Below, in pieces: positions 27,301 through 35,493 of a stretch of DNA of 64,000 nucleotides; positions within the stretch are counted from its first letter, which is position 1, and every line of letters begins with the position of its first letter. The translations under genes and the position numbers were made by a program. The notes under the pieces were generated by a model. The model did no database searches. It saw only the letters and a list, made by a program, of their open reading frames with translations, and was not told the origin of the DNA. Location: NCBI RefSeq assembly GCF_937988725.1, contig NZ_CALKHS010000004.1, positions 372,001 through 436,000 on the forward strand. Reading direction: 5' to 3'. Origin of the DNA: an uncultured Castellaniella sp. (lineage in GTDB: Bacteria; Pseudomonadota; Gammaproteobacteria; Burkholderiales; Burkholderiaceae_B).

Positions 27301-27566
27301 TGATGACGACCCTGTGCGCCCTGTTCGCGGGGCTGCCGCTGATGCTGGGCACGGGCGCCGGTTCGGAACTGCGCCAGCCCCTGGGCTACACCATGGTGGG
27401 CGGACTGATCCTGTCGCAGGCCCTGACGCTGTACACGACGCCGGTCGTCTATCTGTACCTGGACCGCGTGCATCATCATTACGTGCGTGGACGCGCGCTG
27501 AAACAGGCCCGGCGGCTGCGCAGCCGCCGGGTGGCCGCCCGCGCGGCGGGCCAGCCGGGCCGGTGA
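24390..27566 (+). CDS. RND efflux inner-membrane pump, MdtB-like
   Basis: This proton-driven exporter of drugs or metabolites has 1058 residues, the normal size, with 12 membrane helices and two large periplasmic loops. It begins MNISSLFIQRPIGTSLL (TTG start, supported by the typical MdtB/C N-terminus). TM4 carries the paired acidic relay SVGFIVDDAVVMLENIWRH, and the second half mirrors it with LLIGIVKKNGILLIDFAI. E. coli MdtABC needs two pump proteins; here only one follows the adaptor, and no TolC-type channel is nearby. Either a homotrimeric pump forms or partners are encoded elsewhere. Confidence 0.88.
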   Translation: MNISSLFIQRPIGTSLLALALFLVGLAVFPLLPVAPLPQVDFPTIQVTAKLPGGSPETMATSVAQPLERQFSTIPGLAQMSSENTLGASRITLQFDLDRNIDGAALDVQTSIAAAARQLPSNMPSPPTFRKINPADFSILLLSVQSDVLPITVVNDYADNILAQQLSRVDGVGQVNIFGQQKPAIRVQVDPRKIAALGLDLESIRGVIATTTVSQPKGSVDGTRQSYTVYTNDQLTDADQWNDAIVAWRKGAPVRVRDIGQAVPGPEDAKQAAWAFAGRGAGPNDVAIDGRSLVVGVTKQPGANVIDTVARIRAEMPKLMAAMPASVHVSTLMDRTQNIQASVHEVEFTLILSIVLVVLVIFMFLRSLAGTLIASVTVPLALMGTFALMYLAGYSLDNLSLMALTISVGFIVDDAVVMLENIWRHVEEGMKPLEAALRGAREIGFTIVSISVSLMAVFIPLLLMGGIVGRLFREFAVTVVMTIGLSVLVTLTLTPMLCSKFLRDLQHVRHGRVYQAFERGFDILLGAYRRSLDVVLNHSFLTLCVFLATLAASAALLVVIPKGFFPQQDTGAIFGLAETAQDSSFEAMNGRMMALADVLRQDPDIASFGMTSNAPTFNTGRFFISLRPRDQGRTASADAVIRRLNPQLAKVPGVRLFMQAGQDINVGGRMSRTQYQYTLTSADLDELNVWAPRLLDRFRTLAPLTDLATDQQNSANTAVVTIDRARAAMFGISPAMIDNTIYDALGQRQVAQYFTQINSYNVVLEVTPEWQRDPDVFSHLYVTSPLTGQQVPLSSLVKVDTSRTGYLSINHQGQFPAVTISFNLAHGYSLGQAVDAIQRAQAEMAVPISVQGSFQGTAQAFQESLATQPYLITAALVAVYIVLGLLYESYIHPLTILSTLPAAGVGALLILMVSGMDFSVIALIGILLLIGIVKKNGILLIDFAIVAEREQGLSSREAIYQACLLRFRPILMTTLCALFAGLPLMLGTGAGSELRQPLGYTMVGGLILSQALTLYTTPVVYLYLDRVHHHYVRGRALKQARRLRSRRVAARAAGQPGR

Positions 27567-27572
27567 TCCGGC

Positions 27573-27595
27573 CCGCCCGGCGTCCGGCCGGGCGG
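27573..27595. terminator. GC-rich hairpin between convergent efflux and ABC operons
   Basis: CCGCCCGGC (27573-27581) pairs perfectly with GCCGGGCGG (27587-27595) across a 5-base loop. A second hairpin built on CGGCCGC/GCGGCCG follows shortly after. The genes on both sides end here, so a shared bidirectional terminator is likely, although no T-tract is evident. Confidence 0.45.
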
Positions 27596-27638
27596 CGGCG
27601 TCGGGCGCCCCGGCCGCCGCTTTCGCGGCCGCAGCCGC

Positions 27639-28484
27639 TCAGTTCCGCGCCACCGACGTCAACCCCGCCACCAGCTGGTCGATGAAGAAGGTGTACAGCA
27701 CGGCGATCGGGATGCTGGCGATCAGCGCCCCCGCCAGCAGCGGCCCCCAATGATAGACGTCGCCCCGGATCAGTTCGGTGGGCACCGCGATGCTGATGGT
27801 CTTGTCGGCCGTGTGCGTGACGAAGGCCAGGGCGTAGATGAATTCGCTGGTGGACAGGGTGAAGGCGAAGACCACCACCGTCATCAGGCCCGGCAGGGCC
27901 AGGGGCAATACCACGTGGATGAAGGCGCTGAAGCGGTTGTGGCCGTCGATCATCGCCTGTTCCTCGATGTCGCGCGGGATGCCCTTGAAGAACCCCATCA
28001 GCAGCCAGGTGCAGAACGGCACGGTGAAGGTCGGGTAGGCCACGATCAGCGCCCAGAGCGAATTCTGCAGGCCCAGGAATGCGATGACCTTGGAAAAGGG
28101 GATGAACAGCAGGGTGGGCGGCACCAGGTAGCTCAGGAAGATGCCGATGCCCAGGGTCTCGCCCCAGCCGCCCGCGATGCGGGCCAGCCCGTAGGCCGCC
28201 GGCACCGACAGCGCCAGCGTGATGACGACCACCGCCAGCCCCACCCAGACCGTGTTGATCAGCCACTGGACGAACTGCGTCTGGAAGAACAGCAGCTTGA
28301 TGTTCGCCAGGGTCGGCGGCGCGGAAAACCAGAAGGGGTTGGCCGCCGGTGAAAAGATGTCGCCCTGGGTCTTGAAGCTGGTGATCAGCATCACGTAGAA
28401 CGGCAGGGCGGAAAACACCACGAACAGCAGCGTGGCGACATAGAGGCCGCCGGCGCGGGCGGGGGATCGGGATCCGGTGTGCAT
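27639..28484 (-). CDS. CUT1-type sugar ABC transporter permease (MalG/UgpE-like)
   Basis: This is the second membrane subunit of the importer. The 281-residue protein has six membrane helices and the EAA loop EEQAMIDGHNRFSAFIHVVLPLALPG that contacts the ATPase. The start is the ATG at 28484, 2 bases after the stop of the partner permease; longer frames upstream are artefacts inside that gene. It is the last gene of the minus-strand order binding protein, ATPase, MalF-like, MalG-like. The substrate cannot be read from sequence; CUT1 systems import oligosaccharides, polyols or glycerol-3-phosphate-type compounds. Confidence 0.88.
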   Translation of the reverse strand: MHTGSRSPARAGGLYVATLLFVVFSALPFYVMLITSFKTQGDIFSPAANPFWFSAPPTLANIKLLFFQTQFVQWLINTVWVGLAVVVITLALSVPAAYGLARIAGGWGETLGIGIFLSYLVPPTLLFIPFSKVIAFLGLQNSLWALIVAYPTFTVPFCTWLLMGFFKGIPRDIEEQAMIDGHNRFSAFIHVVLPLALPGLMTVVVFAFTLSTSEFIYALAFVTHTADKTISIAVPTELIRGDVYHWGPLLAGALIASIPIAVLYTFFIDQLVAGLTSVARN

Positions 28485-28486
28485 GG

Positions 28487-29413
28487 CTAGATCTCCCGGC
28501 GGCGGATGATGGACAGGATCACGATCGACACGGCGGCCAGCACCGGCAGCAGGAACAGCGCCGTCGCCGCGCCGCGCCCGAGCGATCCGCCCTGGACCCC
28601 GGTGAAGAAGGCCAGGGTGGGCAGGACCTGGGTGGCGTTGGCCGGACCGCCGCGCGTCAGGATGAAGACGGTGACGATGTCCGTGAACACGAAGACGAAG
28701 GTGAACAGGATCGTCACCCCGAACACGGGAATCAGCATGGGCAGGATGATGTGGAACAGGCGCCGGAAATAGCCCGCGCCATCGATCTCGGATTGTTCCA
28801 GGATGTCGCGCGGCACCCCGTTCAGGCCGGCGAGGATGATGACGGTGGCCAGCGGCAGCAGGCGCCAGACGTTGACCAGGATGATGGAGAACAGCGCCAG
28901 GCCGCTGCGCCCCAGCCAGAAGGTATTGTCGAAATCCCCGAACAGGGCGCCGGGATGGCCCAGCAGGCCCAGCCCGCGCAGGATCCAGTCCAGCGGACTG
29001 AACGTCGAGTCCAGCATCCACAGCCAGGCGATGGCGCTCAGGGACGCCGGCGCCGTCCAGGGCAGCAGGATCAGGAAGCGGATCAGCCACTTGCCCCGGA
29101 TGGGGCGGATCAGCAGTTCGGCCTGGACGGTGCCCAGCACCAGCACGCCGATCAGGGTGGAGATCGTGATGACGAACGTATTGCTGACGGCCCGCAGGAA
29201 ATCGGGGGTGTCCAGCAGCGCCTGGAAGTTGTCCAGGCCGATGAAGCGCATCACCGGGCTGCCGGTGGTGACGTCGTTGAGGCTGTAGATCACGGCCAGC
29301 ACGATGGGAATGCCGAGCAGCAGGGTGATGTACAGGATGGCGGGCAGCACCATGCCCATGGCCAGCAGCGTGTCGCGCTGGTGCAGGGTCAGGGTCGAGG
29401 CGCGGCGAGCCAT
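28487..29413 (-). CDS. CUT1-type sugar ABC transporter permease (MalF/UgpA-like)
   Basis: This is the first membrane subunit of the importer. The 308-residue product has six helices and the EAA loop EQSEIDGAGYFRRLFHIILPML. It lacks the large periplasmic P2 loop of enterobacterial MalF, so it is of the compact UgpA type. It follows the ATPase gene by 4 bases and precedes the second permease by 2, indicating a tightly coupled operon. Confidence 0.88.
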   Translation of the reverse strand: MARRASTLTLHQRDTLLAMGMVLPAILYITLLLGIPIVLAVIYSLNDVTTGSPVMRFIGLDNFQALLDTPDFLRAVSNTFVITISTLIGVLVLGTVQAELLIRPIRGKWLIRFLILLPWTAPASLSAIAWLWMLDSTFSPLDWILRGLGLLGHPGALFGDFDNTFWLGRSGLALFSIILVNVWRLLPLATVIILAGLNGVPRDILEQSEIDGAGYFRRLFHIILPMLIPVFGVTILFTFVFVFTDIVTVFILTRGGPANATQVLPTLAFFTGVQGGSLGRGAATALFLLPVLAAVSIVILSIIRRREI

Positions 29414-29417
29414 GGCC

Positions 29418-30437
29418 TCAGTCCCGGACCCGCAGGCCGGTGCGGGGATCGAAGCGGCGCATCAGCGCGTCGGGCACGCAGAAGGTGCGGGACTGTCCGG
29501 CCGCCAGGCCTTCGGCCAGCCGCTCGGGCAGCTTCAGGATGACGTCGCTGCGATTGGGCGTGAACGTGCCGTAGACCAGCGCGTCGGCCCCCAGGTTCTC
29601 CACCTGCTGGATCTCGACCGGCAGCATGTGGTGCTGCGGCAGGTCCGCCTGCTCGGTCAGGCGGGCATCTTCCGGGTGGAAGCCCAGCAGCTGGTCGCCC
29701 GATGGAATCAGGTTCATGGGGGGCGAGCCCATGAACTGCGCCACGAAGGTGTTGGCGGGTTCGTGGTAGATCTCGTAGGGAGTGCCGATCTGCTGGATCT
29801 TGCCGTGGTTCATGACGGCGATGCGCTGCCCCAGCCCCATGGCCTCGACCTGGTCGTGAGTCACGTACAGGGTGGTGATGCCGGTCTGCTGATGCAGGCG
29901 CTTGAATTCCCGGCGGGCCGAGTGGCGCAGCTTCGCGTCCAGGTTGGACAGGGGCTCGTCCATCAGGAACAGGCGGGGCGTCCTGACCAGGGCGCGGGCC
30001 AGCGCGACCCGCTGACGCTCGCCCCCGGACAGTTCGCGGGGCTTGCGGCCCAGGAGCTGGCCGATGCCGAACAGCTCGGCCGCCCATCGGACTTTCTCCT
30101 GGATCTGCGCGGACGGCATCTTGATGGCCTCCAGCGGAAAGGCGATGTTGCGGGCGACCGTCTTGTGCGGGTAGAGGGCGTAGCTTTGAAACACCATGGC
30201 GATGTTGCGCAGGCGCGGCGGCTCCTCGTTGGCCTCGCGCCCGTCGATGCGGATGACGCCGCCGCTGGGGTGCTCCAGCCCGGCGATGGTGCGCATCAGG
30301 GTGGATTTCCCCGAGCCCGAAGCGCCCAGCAGCACCAGGAACTCCCCGTCGGGAACATCCAGGCTGACGTCGTCGACCGCCTTGACTCGGCCATGGTCGT
30401 AGGTGGTGCTCAGGTGCTCGATGCTCAGGCTGGCCAT
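29418..30437 (-). CDS. CUT1-type ABC transporter ATP-binding protein (MalK/UgpC-like)
   Basis: This is the cytoplasmic ATPase of the importer. The 339-residue protein shows Walker A GASGSGKST (38-46), the signature LSGGERQRVALARAL, Walker B RLFLMDEPLSNLDAKLR and the switch histidine in LYVTHDQVEAM. The C-terminal 100 residues form the TOBE/MalK regulatory domain (FMGSPPMNLIPSG and beyond). The gene lies 21 bases after the binding-protein gene. MalK-type ATPases are sometimes shared between several sugar importers. Confidence 0.92.
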   Translation of the reverse strand: MASLSIEHLSTTYDHGRVKAVDDVSLDVPDGEFLVLLGASGSGKSTLMRTIAGLEHPSGGVIRIDGREANEEPPRLRNIAMVFQSYALYPHKTVARNIAFPLEAIKMPSAQIQEKVRWAAELFGIGQLLGRKPRELSGGERQRVALARALVRTPRLFLMDEPLSNLDAKLRHSARREFKRLHQQTGITTLYVTHDQVEAMGLGQRIAVMNHGKIQQIGTPYEIYHEPANTFVAQFMGSPPMNLIPSGDQLLGFHPEDARLTEQADLPQHHMLPVEIQQVENLGADALVYGTFTPNRSDVILKLPERLAEGLAAGQSRTFCVPDALMRRFDPRTGLRVRD

Positions 30438-30458
30438 GAGAGTTTCCTTGTCGCGGGT

Positions 30459-31934
30459 TCAGGCCTTCTTGCCGCCGATCAGGCCGCGGCCGCGCCATTG
30501 GGCATAGATGCTTTCGCATTGCTTGGCGGCTTCGTCCACCGCCTGTTCCGGCGTCAGGTCGCCTCGCGCCGCCTTGGCCATCATGTTGGGCAGGATGAAG
30601 GTGTTGAAGACCTCGCCCACGGCCGGGTTGGAATAGCCGGGGTGGCCCAGGTTGGTGGTCCAGTCCGGGGCCGGCACCAGGGGGGCCAGCTTGCCGTCGG
30701 CCTCGCCGTCCAGCTTGAACGGATCGTGGGCGAACCAGGCGTCGTTCAGGTTCTTCAGCGTCTTGGCGCCCTGGACCGCCGCATAGCCTCGGTCGCCGCC
30801 GGGCACGGGCGTGCCGAAGAAGCTGGGCGAGTTGTAGAGCTTGCTCTGGTACATGGCCTGATCGTAGTTGGCCGCCAGGTGCAGGATGAACTGCTTGGCC
30901 AGGTCTTCGCGGGCCTTGGCGAATTTCGGGATGATGTAGTTGTAGAGCACGTGCACGTTGGCCCAGCGGTCTCCCTTGGGCCCGGCCAGCGGGCCGGTGA
31001 AGAACACGTCCTTGGCGATGTCGGGCTTGGCTTCCTGGGCGGACCGGTAGGCCGAGATCGAATTGACGATGTAGGACGCCTTGCCCGCGATCAGGTCCTG
31101 GTTGTTGGATGCCGCATTCCAGGAAAAGATGGCCGGCGTCATGGTGCGGTGATACAGGTCGACCATGTATTTCACGGCTTCGATGGCCAGGGCGCGGTTG
31201 TTGCCCCGGCCCAGGATCACGTTGTCGTCCGCGTCCTGCACCGACGCCCCCCAGGACCACAGCACGGAACGCGCCACCATGTTCGAATCCAGTTCCTGGG
31301 ACATGCCGATGCCCACCTGCACGCCTTGTTCCTTGCGGATCTTCTCGCCCGTGTCCAGCAATTGCCGCCAGGTGTCCGGGCCATTGGCCAGGCCGGCCTT
31401 GTCCCAGAGCGATTTGCGGTAGTCGCCGCAGTCGATGGTCCAGCCGTGGCAGAAGGCATACCAGGTCTTGACCACCGGGTTGTAGGACACGCGCCTGGTG
31501 ATGGGGAAGATGTCGCCGAACTGCTTGGCGGCCTGCTGGTTGACGTCGGCCATGTCCAGCACGTTGGGGGTGAACTGGGCGGCTTCCGGTCCGAGCTCGA
31601 TGATGTCGTGGCCCGAATTGGCGGACAGTTCGGACGTGGTGGCCGTGACCAGGTCGCCGATGTTGATGTGGTCGACCGTGACCTGCACGCCGTGGGCTTC
31701 GCCCCAGGCCTTGGCGAAGGCGTCGAACCATTTGTCGTAGCTGGGGACGAAATGACTCCATTGCAGGATCTTCAGGGTCTTGCCGGCGGCCAAGGCGCGG
31801 GCCGGCAGGAAGGGAACGCCCAGGACCGCCAGGCCGCCGGCCTGCAGGATGCGGCGCCGGGCGGGGGATAGGGGGGATGCGGAGCGGGCCAGGGGCGAAT
31901 GCCCCCGGGAAAGGGTGGAGCGTACGGACGACAT
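30459..31934 (-). CDS. Family 1 extracellular solute-binding protein with Tat-like signal
   Basis: This is the periplasmic substrate receptor of the importer. The 491-residue product has a long N-terminus with a twin-arginine-like motif (ARRRILQAGGLAVLG, about residues 26-40) and a cleavage region near ALAAG, suggesting folded export through Tat. The mature protein begins KTLKILQWSHFVPSYDKWFDAF, typical of CUT1 receptors. Several Trp and Tyr residues suit sugar stacking. AGGAGG precedes the ATG at ideal spacing, which fits high expression of this first gene. Confidence 0.87.
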   Translation of the reverse strand: MSSVRSTLSRGHSPLARSASPLSPARRRILQAGGLAVLGVPFLPARALAAGKTLKILQWSHFVPSYDKWFDAFAKAWGEAHGVQVTVDHINIGDLVTATTSELSANSGHDIIELGPEAAQFTPNVLDMADVNQQAAKQFGDIFPITRRVSYNPVVKTWYAFCHGWTIDCGDYRKSLWDKAGLANGPDTWRQLLDTGEKIRKEQGVQVGIGMSQELDSNMVARSVLWSWGASVQDADDNVILGRGNNRALAIEAVKYMVDLYHRTMTPAIFSWNAASNNQDLIAGKASYIVNSISAYRSAQEAKPDIAKDVFFTGPLAGPKGDRWANVHVLYNYIIPKFAKAREDLAKQFILHLAANYDQAMYQSKLYNSPSFFGTPVPGGDRGYAAVQGAKTLKNLNDAWFAHDPFKLDGEADGKLAPLVPAPDWTTNLGHPGYSNPAVGEVFNTFILPNMMAKAARGDLTPEQAVDEAAKQCESIYAQWRGRGLIGGKKA

Positions 31935-32070
31935 GACCTGCCTCCTAGAAAAGGGCAGGTCGTCAGACCGGATTCACTGGCGGCGGCGCTACCCAGAACA
32001 GATGGATATGCAGCTGCGTAGCGGTCGCGTGCTACCTGGCGCGTCACGCACGATGAAATCGTAGTTCAGT

Positions 32071-32114
32071 GTAACGCGGGTTTACAGGATCGGATGAGGT
32101 GAACGCGGGTAAAC
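32071..32114. repeat. Pair of 13-base near-repeats upstream of the ABC operon
   Basis: AACGCGGGTTTAC (ending at 32085) and AACGCGGGTAAAC (ending at 32114) repeat at a 29-base interval, close to three helical turns. The second copy contains GGGTAAACCC, a small palindrome. Position ahead of the binding-protein gene suggests operators for a sugar-responsive (for example LacI-type) repressor, but no such gene is in the window. Confidence 0.4.
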
Positions 32115-32137
32115 CCCTGGTGTTTCGCGCCCTCTGG

Positions 32138-32180
32138 CCGGCATCCGGCCGGACGGGCGGACCGTCAGGCCGGATGCCGG
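32138..32180 (-). terminator. 13-bp perfect hairpin after mhpE
   Basis: CCGGCATCCGGCC (32138-32150) pairs exactly with GGCCGGATGCCGG (32168-32180) across a 17-base loop. It begins 13 bases after the mhpE stop on the minus strand. No T-tract follows, so it may act as a Rho-assisted terminator or RNA-stabilising hairpin. Confidence 0.5.
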
Positions 32181-32192
32181 GGCGAAAGCGGT

Positions 32193-33233
32193 TCAGACGG
32201 CGGCGGTCTGTTTCGTCCGCCGGCCCAGCAGGGACAGCGCCGTGTCTTCGATCATGTCCTCCTGGCCGCCGACCATGCCGCGCCGTCCCATCTCCACCAG
32301 GATCTCCCGGGCGGGGATGCCGTATTTCTTCTCGGCCCGCTTGGCGAACAGCAGGAAGGATCCGTAGACCCCGGCGTATCCCAGCGTCAGGGCGTCCCGG
32401 TCGATGCGGATGGGGAAGTCCATCATGGGCACGACCAGGTCTTCGGCCACGTCCTGGATCTTGAAGACGTCGACGCCCGTGTCGATGCCCATCAGGTCCA
32501 GGACGGCGACCAGGACTTCCATGGGCGTGTTGCCGGCGCCGGCGCCCAGCCCCGCGCAGGCGGCGTCGATGCGGGTAGCGCCGGCCTCGATGGCGGCGAT
32601 GCTGTTGGCGACTCCCATGGCCAGGTTGTGGTGGCCGTGGAATCCCAGTTCCGTTTCCGGCTTCAGGGCGTCCCGCACCGCCCGCAGGCGTTCGCGCACG
32701 GTGGCGGGCAGCAGGTGGCCGGCGGAGTCCGTCACGTAGATGCAGTTGGCGCCGTAGCTTTCCATCAGCCTGGCCTGTCCGGCCAGGCCTTCGGGGCTGT
32801 TCATGTGGCTCATCATCAGGAAGCCGACCGTGTCCATGCCCAGGCGGCGGCCTTCGGTGATGTGCTGTTCCGACACGTCGGCTTCGGTGCAGTGGGTGGC
32901 TACACGGATGGAGTGCACGCCGAGATCGTGCGCCATGCGCAGGTGGTCCGTCGTGCCGATGCCGGGCAGCAGCAGGGCCGAGACCCGGCTGTGCTTGACC
33001 ACGGGCAGGACGGCCTTCAGGTAGTCCTCGTCCGAGTGGGCGGGAAAGCCGTAGTTGACCGATGCGCCGCCCAGGCCGTCGCCGTGGGTGACTTCGATCA
33101 GGGGCATGCCAGCCTCGTCCAGGCCCTGGGCGACGGCCCGCATCTGCTCCAGGGTGATCCGGTGCTGCTTGGGGTGCATGCCGTCGCGCAGCGTCATGTC
33201 GTGCAGGGTGATTTTCCGCGGTGTCTGTGTCAT
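32193..33233 (-). CDS. mhpE: 4-hydroxy-2-oxovalerate aldolase
   Basis: This enzyme splits 4-hydroxy-2-oxopentanoate (or a homologue) into pyruvate and an aldehyde, the end of aromatic meta-cleavage pathways. The 346-residue product shows the metal-binding start ITLHDMTLRDGMHPK, the GLGGASVNYGF region and the LGFHGHHNLAMGVANS motif with the catalytic and metal-binding histidines. It lies 10 bases after mhpF, the usual pairing in which the toxic aldehyde is channelled between enzymes. The upstream TRAP genes suggest that it handles an imported organic acid. Confidence 0.95.
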   Translation of the reverse strand: MTQTPRKITLHDMTLRDGMHPKQHRITLEQMRAVAQGLDEAGMPLIEVTHGDGLGGASVNYGFPAHSDEDYLKAVLPVVKHSRVSALLLPGIGTTDHLRMAHDLGVHSIRVATHCTEADVSEQHITEGRRLGMDTVGFLMMSHMNSPEGLAGQARLMESYGANCIYVTDSAGHLLPATVRERLRAVRDALKPETELGFHGHHNLAMGVANSIAAIEAGATRIDAACAGLGAGAGNTPMEVLVAVLDLMGIDTGVDVFKIQDVAEDLVVPMMDFPIRIDRDALTLGYAGVYGSFLLFAKRAEKKYGIPAREILVEMGRRGMVGGQEDMIEDTALSLLGRRTKQTAAV

Positions 33234-33243
33234 GTTCGTGTCC

Positions 33244-34158
33244 TTAGCTGGCGGTCGATTCGGTGGGGGCCGCGCGCCGCAGCATGTGTTCGGCCATCAG
33301 TTCGGCGGTCCGGGCGGCGGCGGCCGTCATGATGTCCAGGTTGCCGGAATAGGTCGGCAGGTAGTCGCCCAGGCCTTCGATCTCCAGGTAGATCGAGACC
33401 CGCTTGCCGTCGAAGACCGGGCCGTTGACGATGCGGTAGCCCGGCACGTATTTGCGCACCTGTTCCAGCATCCGGTGAATGGAGTCAGTGATGGCGGCTT
33501 CGTCGGGGTCCGTTTCCGTCAGGCAATGCACGGTGTCGCGCATGATCATAGGGGGCTCGGCGGGGTTCAGGATGATGATCGCCTTGCCCTGCTTGGCGCC
33601 GCCGATCTTCTCGACCGCGCCGGCGGTGGTGCGGGTGAATTCGTCGATGTTCTTGCGCGTGCCGGGGCCGGCCGAGCGGGACGACACGGTGGCGACGATT
33701 TCCCCGTAGGCCACGGGCTGCACGCGCGAGACGGCGTGGACCATGGGAATCGTGGCCTGGCCGCCGCAGGTCACCATATTGACGTTGGCCTGGTCCTGTT
33801 CTGCCAGGACCGCCAGGTTGACGGGGGGCACGCAGTAGGGGCCGATGGCCGCCGGCGTCAGGTCGATCATGCGCACGCCCAGGGCGGTCAGCTTGTCCGA
33901 ATTGGCCCGGTGCACGTAGGCGCTGGTGGCGTCGAAGGCGAAGCGGATGTCGTCTTCCCGCACGTGGGGCAGCAGGCCGTCCACGCCCTGGTCGGTGGTC
34001 TTCAGGCCCAGTTCGCGGGCGCGTTTCAGGCCGTCGGACTGCGGATCGATGCCGACCATCCAGGCCGGCTCGATCCAGTCGCTGCGCATCAGCTTGGCCA
34101 GCAGATCCGTGCCGATGTTGCCGGGGCCGATGATGGCGGCCCGTAGTTTCTTTGTCAT
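33244..34158 (-). CDS. mhpF: Acetaldehyde dehydrogenase (acylating)
   Basis: The enzyme converts acetaldehyde (or propanal) from the aldolase to acetyl-CoA with NAD+ and CoA. The 304-residue protein has the N-terminal Rossmann motif AAIIGPGNIGTDLLAK, the active-site cysteine in NMVTCGGQATIPM, and the conserved SRSAGPGTRKNIDEFT segment. Size and order with mhpE match BphJ/MhpF. It follows dctM by 49 bases. With mhpE it turns a C5 oxo acid into pyruvate and acetyl-CoA. Confidence 0.95.
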   Translation of the reverse strand: MTKKLRAAIIGPGNIGTDLLAKLMRSDWIEPAWMVGIDPQSDGLKRARELGLKTTDQGVDGLLPHVREDDIRFAFDATSAYVHRANSDKLTALGVRMIDLTPAAIGPYCVPPVNLAVLAEQDQANVNMVTCGGQATIPMVHAVSRVQPVAYGEIVATVSSRSAGPGTRKNIDEFTRTTAGAVEKIGGAKQGKAIIILNPAEPPMIMRDTVHCLTETDPDEAAITDSIHRMLEQVRKYVPGYRIVNGPVFDGKRVSIYLEIEGLGDYLPTYSGNLDIMTAAAARTAELMAEHMLRRAAPTESTAS

Positions 34159-34207
34159 GGCGAGTTCCTCAGTATCCGAGCGCGAAATAGGGTCATGGGG
34201 GGCGCGC

Positions 34208-35491
34208 TCACTTGCCCATGAGACTCAGGGGCGCCAGCGACAGGGCTGGCACGTAGGTGATCAGCATCAGGACGGTCAGCATCGAGGCGATGAAGATCAG
34301 CGCCCCGGAGGACGCTTTCTCCAGACTGGTGCCGCCGATGCGGGCGCCGACGAAAAGGTTGACTCCGACCGGCGGCGTCACCATGCCGATGGCCAGGTTG
34401 GCGATGACCACGATGCCGAAATGCACGGGATCGACGCCGACCGCCAGCACGACGGGCAGCAGGATGGGGGTCAGGATGATGATGGCCGCCAGGGTTTCCA
34501 TGAACATGCCGACGAACAGCAGCAGGACGTTGATCAGCAGCAGGATCAGGATGTGGCTGCTGGTCAGGCTGACCATGGCTTCGGCGATCATCACCGGAAT
34601 GCGTTCGATGGTCAGGACCCGGCCGAAGATCGTGGCGGTGCCGACGATGAGAATGACCGTGGCCGACGTCAGCGCCGATTCCGCGATGACGCGGTACAGG
34701 TCCTTCCATTGCAGTTCCCGGTGCACGAAGACGCCGACGATGAAACCGTAGAGGACGCCGACGGCGGCCGCCTCGGTGGGCGTGAACACGCCCCCGTAGA
34801 TGCCGCCCAGGATGATCAGGGGCACGAGCAGCGCCCATTTGGCGTCCCAGATCGTGGCGGAAATTTCCCGGAATGTGTAGCGGCGCTCGTCCCCCCTGTA
34901 GCCGCGCCTGCGGGCGCTGAGCCAGGCCACGGCGATCAGGCCGATGCCGATCAGCAGGCCCGGGATGATGCCGGCGATGAACATCTGCGTGATCGAGACG
35001 TTGGCCGAGACCGCGTAGATGATCATGGGGATGCTGGGGGGGATGATGATGCCGATGCTGCCGGCCGAGGCGATCAGGCCGACCGACCAGCCCCGGGCGT
35101 ATCCCGCCTTGTTCATGGCCGGCAGCATGATGCCGCCGATGGCGGCCACGGTGGCGGGGCCCGAGCCCGAAATGGCGGCGAAGAACATGCAGGTCACGAC
35201 CGCGATGATGGCCAGTCCGCCGGTGTAGCGGCCGAAGAAGACCGCGCCGACGTTCAGCAGGCGGCGCGACAGCCCGCCCTGGCCCATCAGTTCGCCGGCC
35301 AGGATGAAGAAGGGCACGGCCATCAGGGGGAAGGAGTCGATCGAGGTCACCAGACCCTGCGCGATGAAGCTGCTGCTGACCTTGCCGCTGTAGAGCAGGG
35401 CGAAGGCCGAGGCCAGCCCCAGGGAGATCGCGACCGGGACCGCGGCCGCCAGGAAGGCGACGAAGGTGCCGAAGAGGAGCAGGGATACCAT
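34208..35491 (-). CDS. dctM: TRAP transporter large permease DctM
   Basis: This is the ion-coupled transport subunit of a TRAP importer for carboxylates. The 427-residue protein has about 12 membrane helices and the DctM signatures PFFILAGELMGQGGLSRRLL, FFAAISGSGPATVAAIG and GIIIPPSIPMIIYAV, with the second-half repeat NLAIGMVTPPVGVNLFV. It starts 2 bases after dctQ. The chain dctP-dctQ-dctM-mhpF-mhpE reads as one minus-strand operon. Confidence 0.94.
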   Translation of the reverse strand: MVSLLLFGTFVAFLAAAVPVAISLGLASAFALLYSGKVSSSFIAQGLVTSIDSFPLMAVPFFILAGELMGQGGLSRRLLNVGAVFFGRYTGGLAIIAVVTCMFFAAISGSGPATVAAIGGIMLPAMNKAGYARGWSVGLIASAGSIGIIIPPSIPMIIYAVSANVSITQMFIAGIIPGLLIGIGLIAVAWLSARRRGYRGDERRYTFREISATIWDAKWALLVPLIILGGIYGGVFTPTEAAAVGVLYGFIVGVFVHRELQWKDLYRVIAESALTSATVILIVGTATIFGRVLTIERIPVMIAEAMVSLTSSHILILLLINVLLLFVGMFMETLAAIIILTPILLPVVLAVGVDPVHFGIVVIANLAIGMVTPPVGVNLFVGARIGGTSLEKASSGALIFIASMLTVLMLITYVPALSLAPLSLMGK

Positions 35492-35493
35492 GC

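Noticed and set aside
27639..29090. 483-codon version of the MalG-like permease
   Set aside because: The extension runs inside the MalF-like gene in another frame; the permease starts at 28484.
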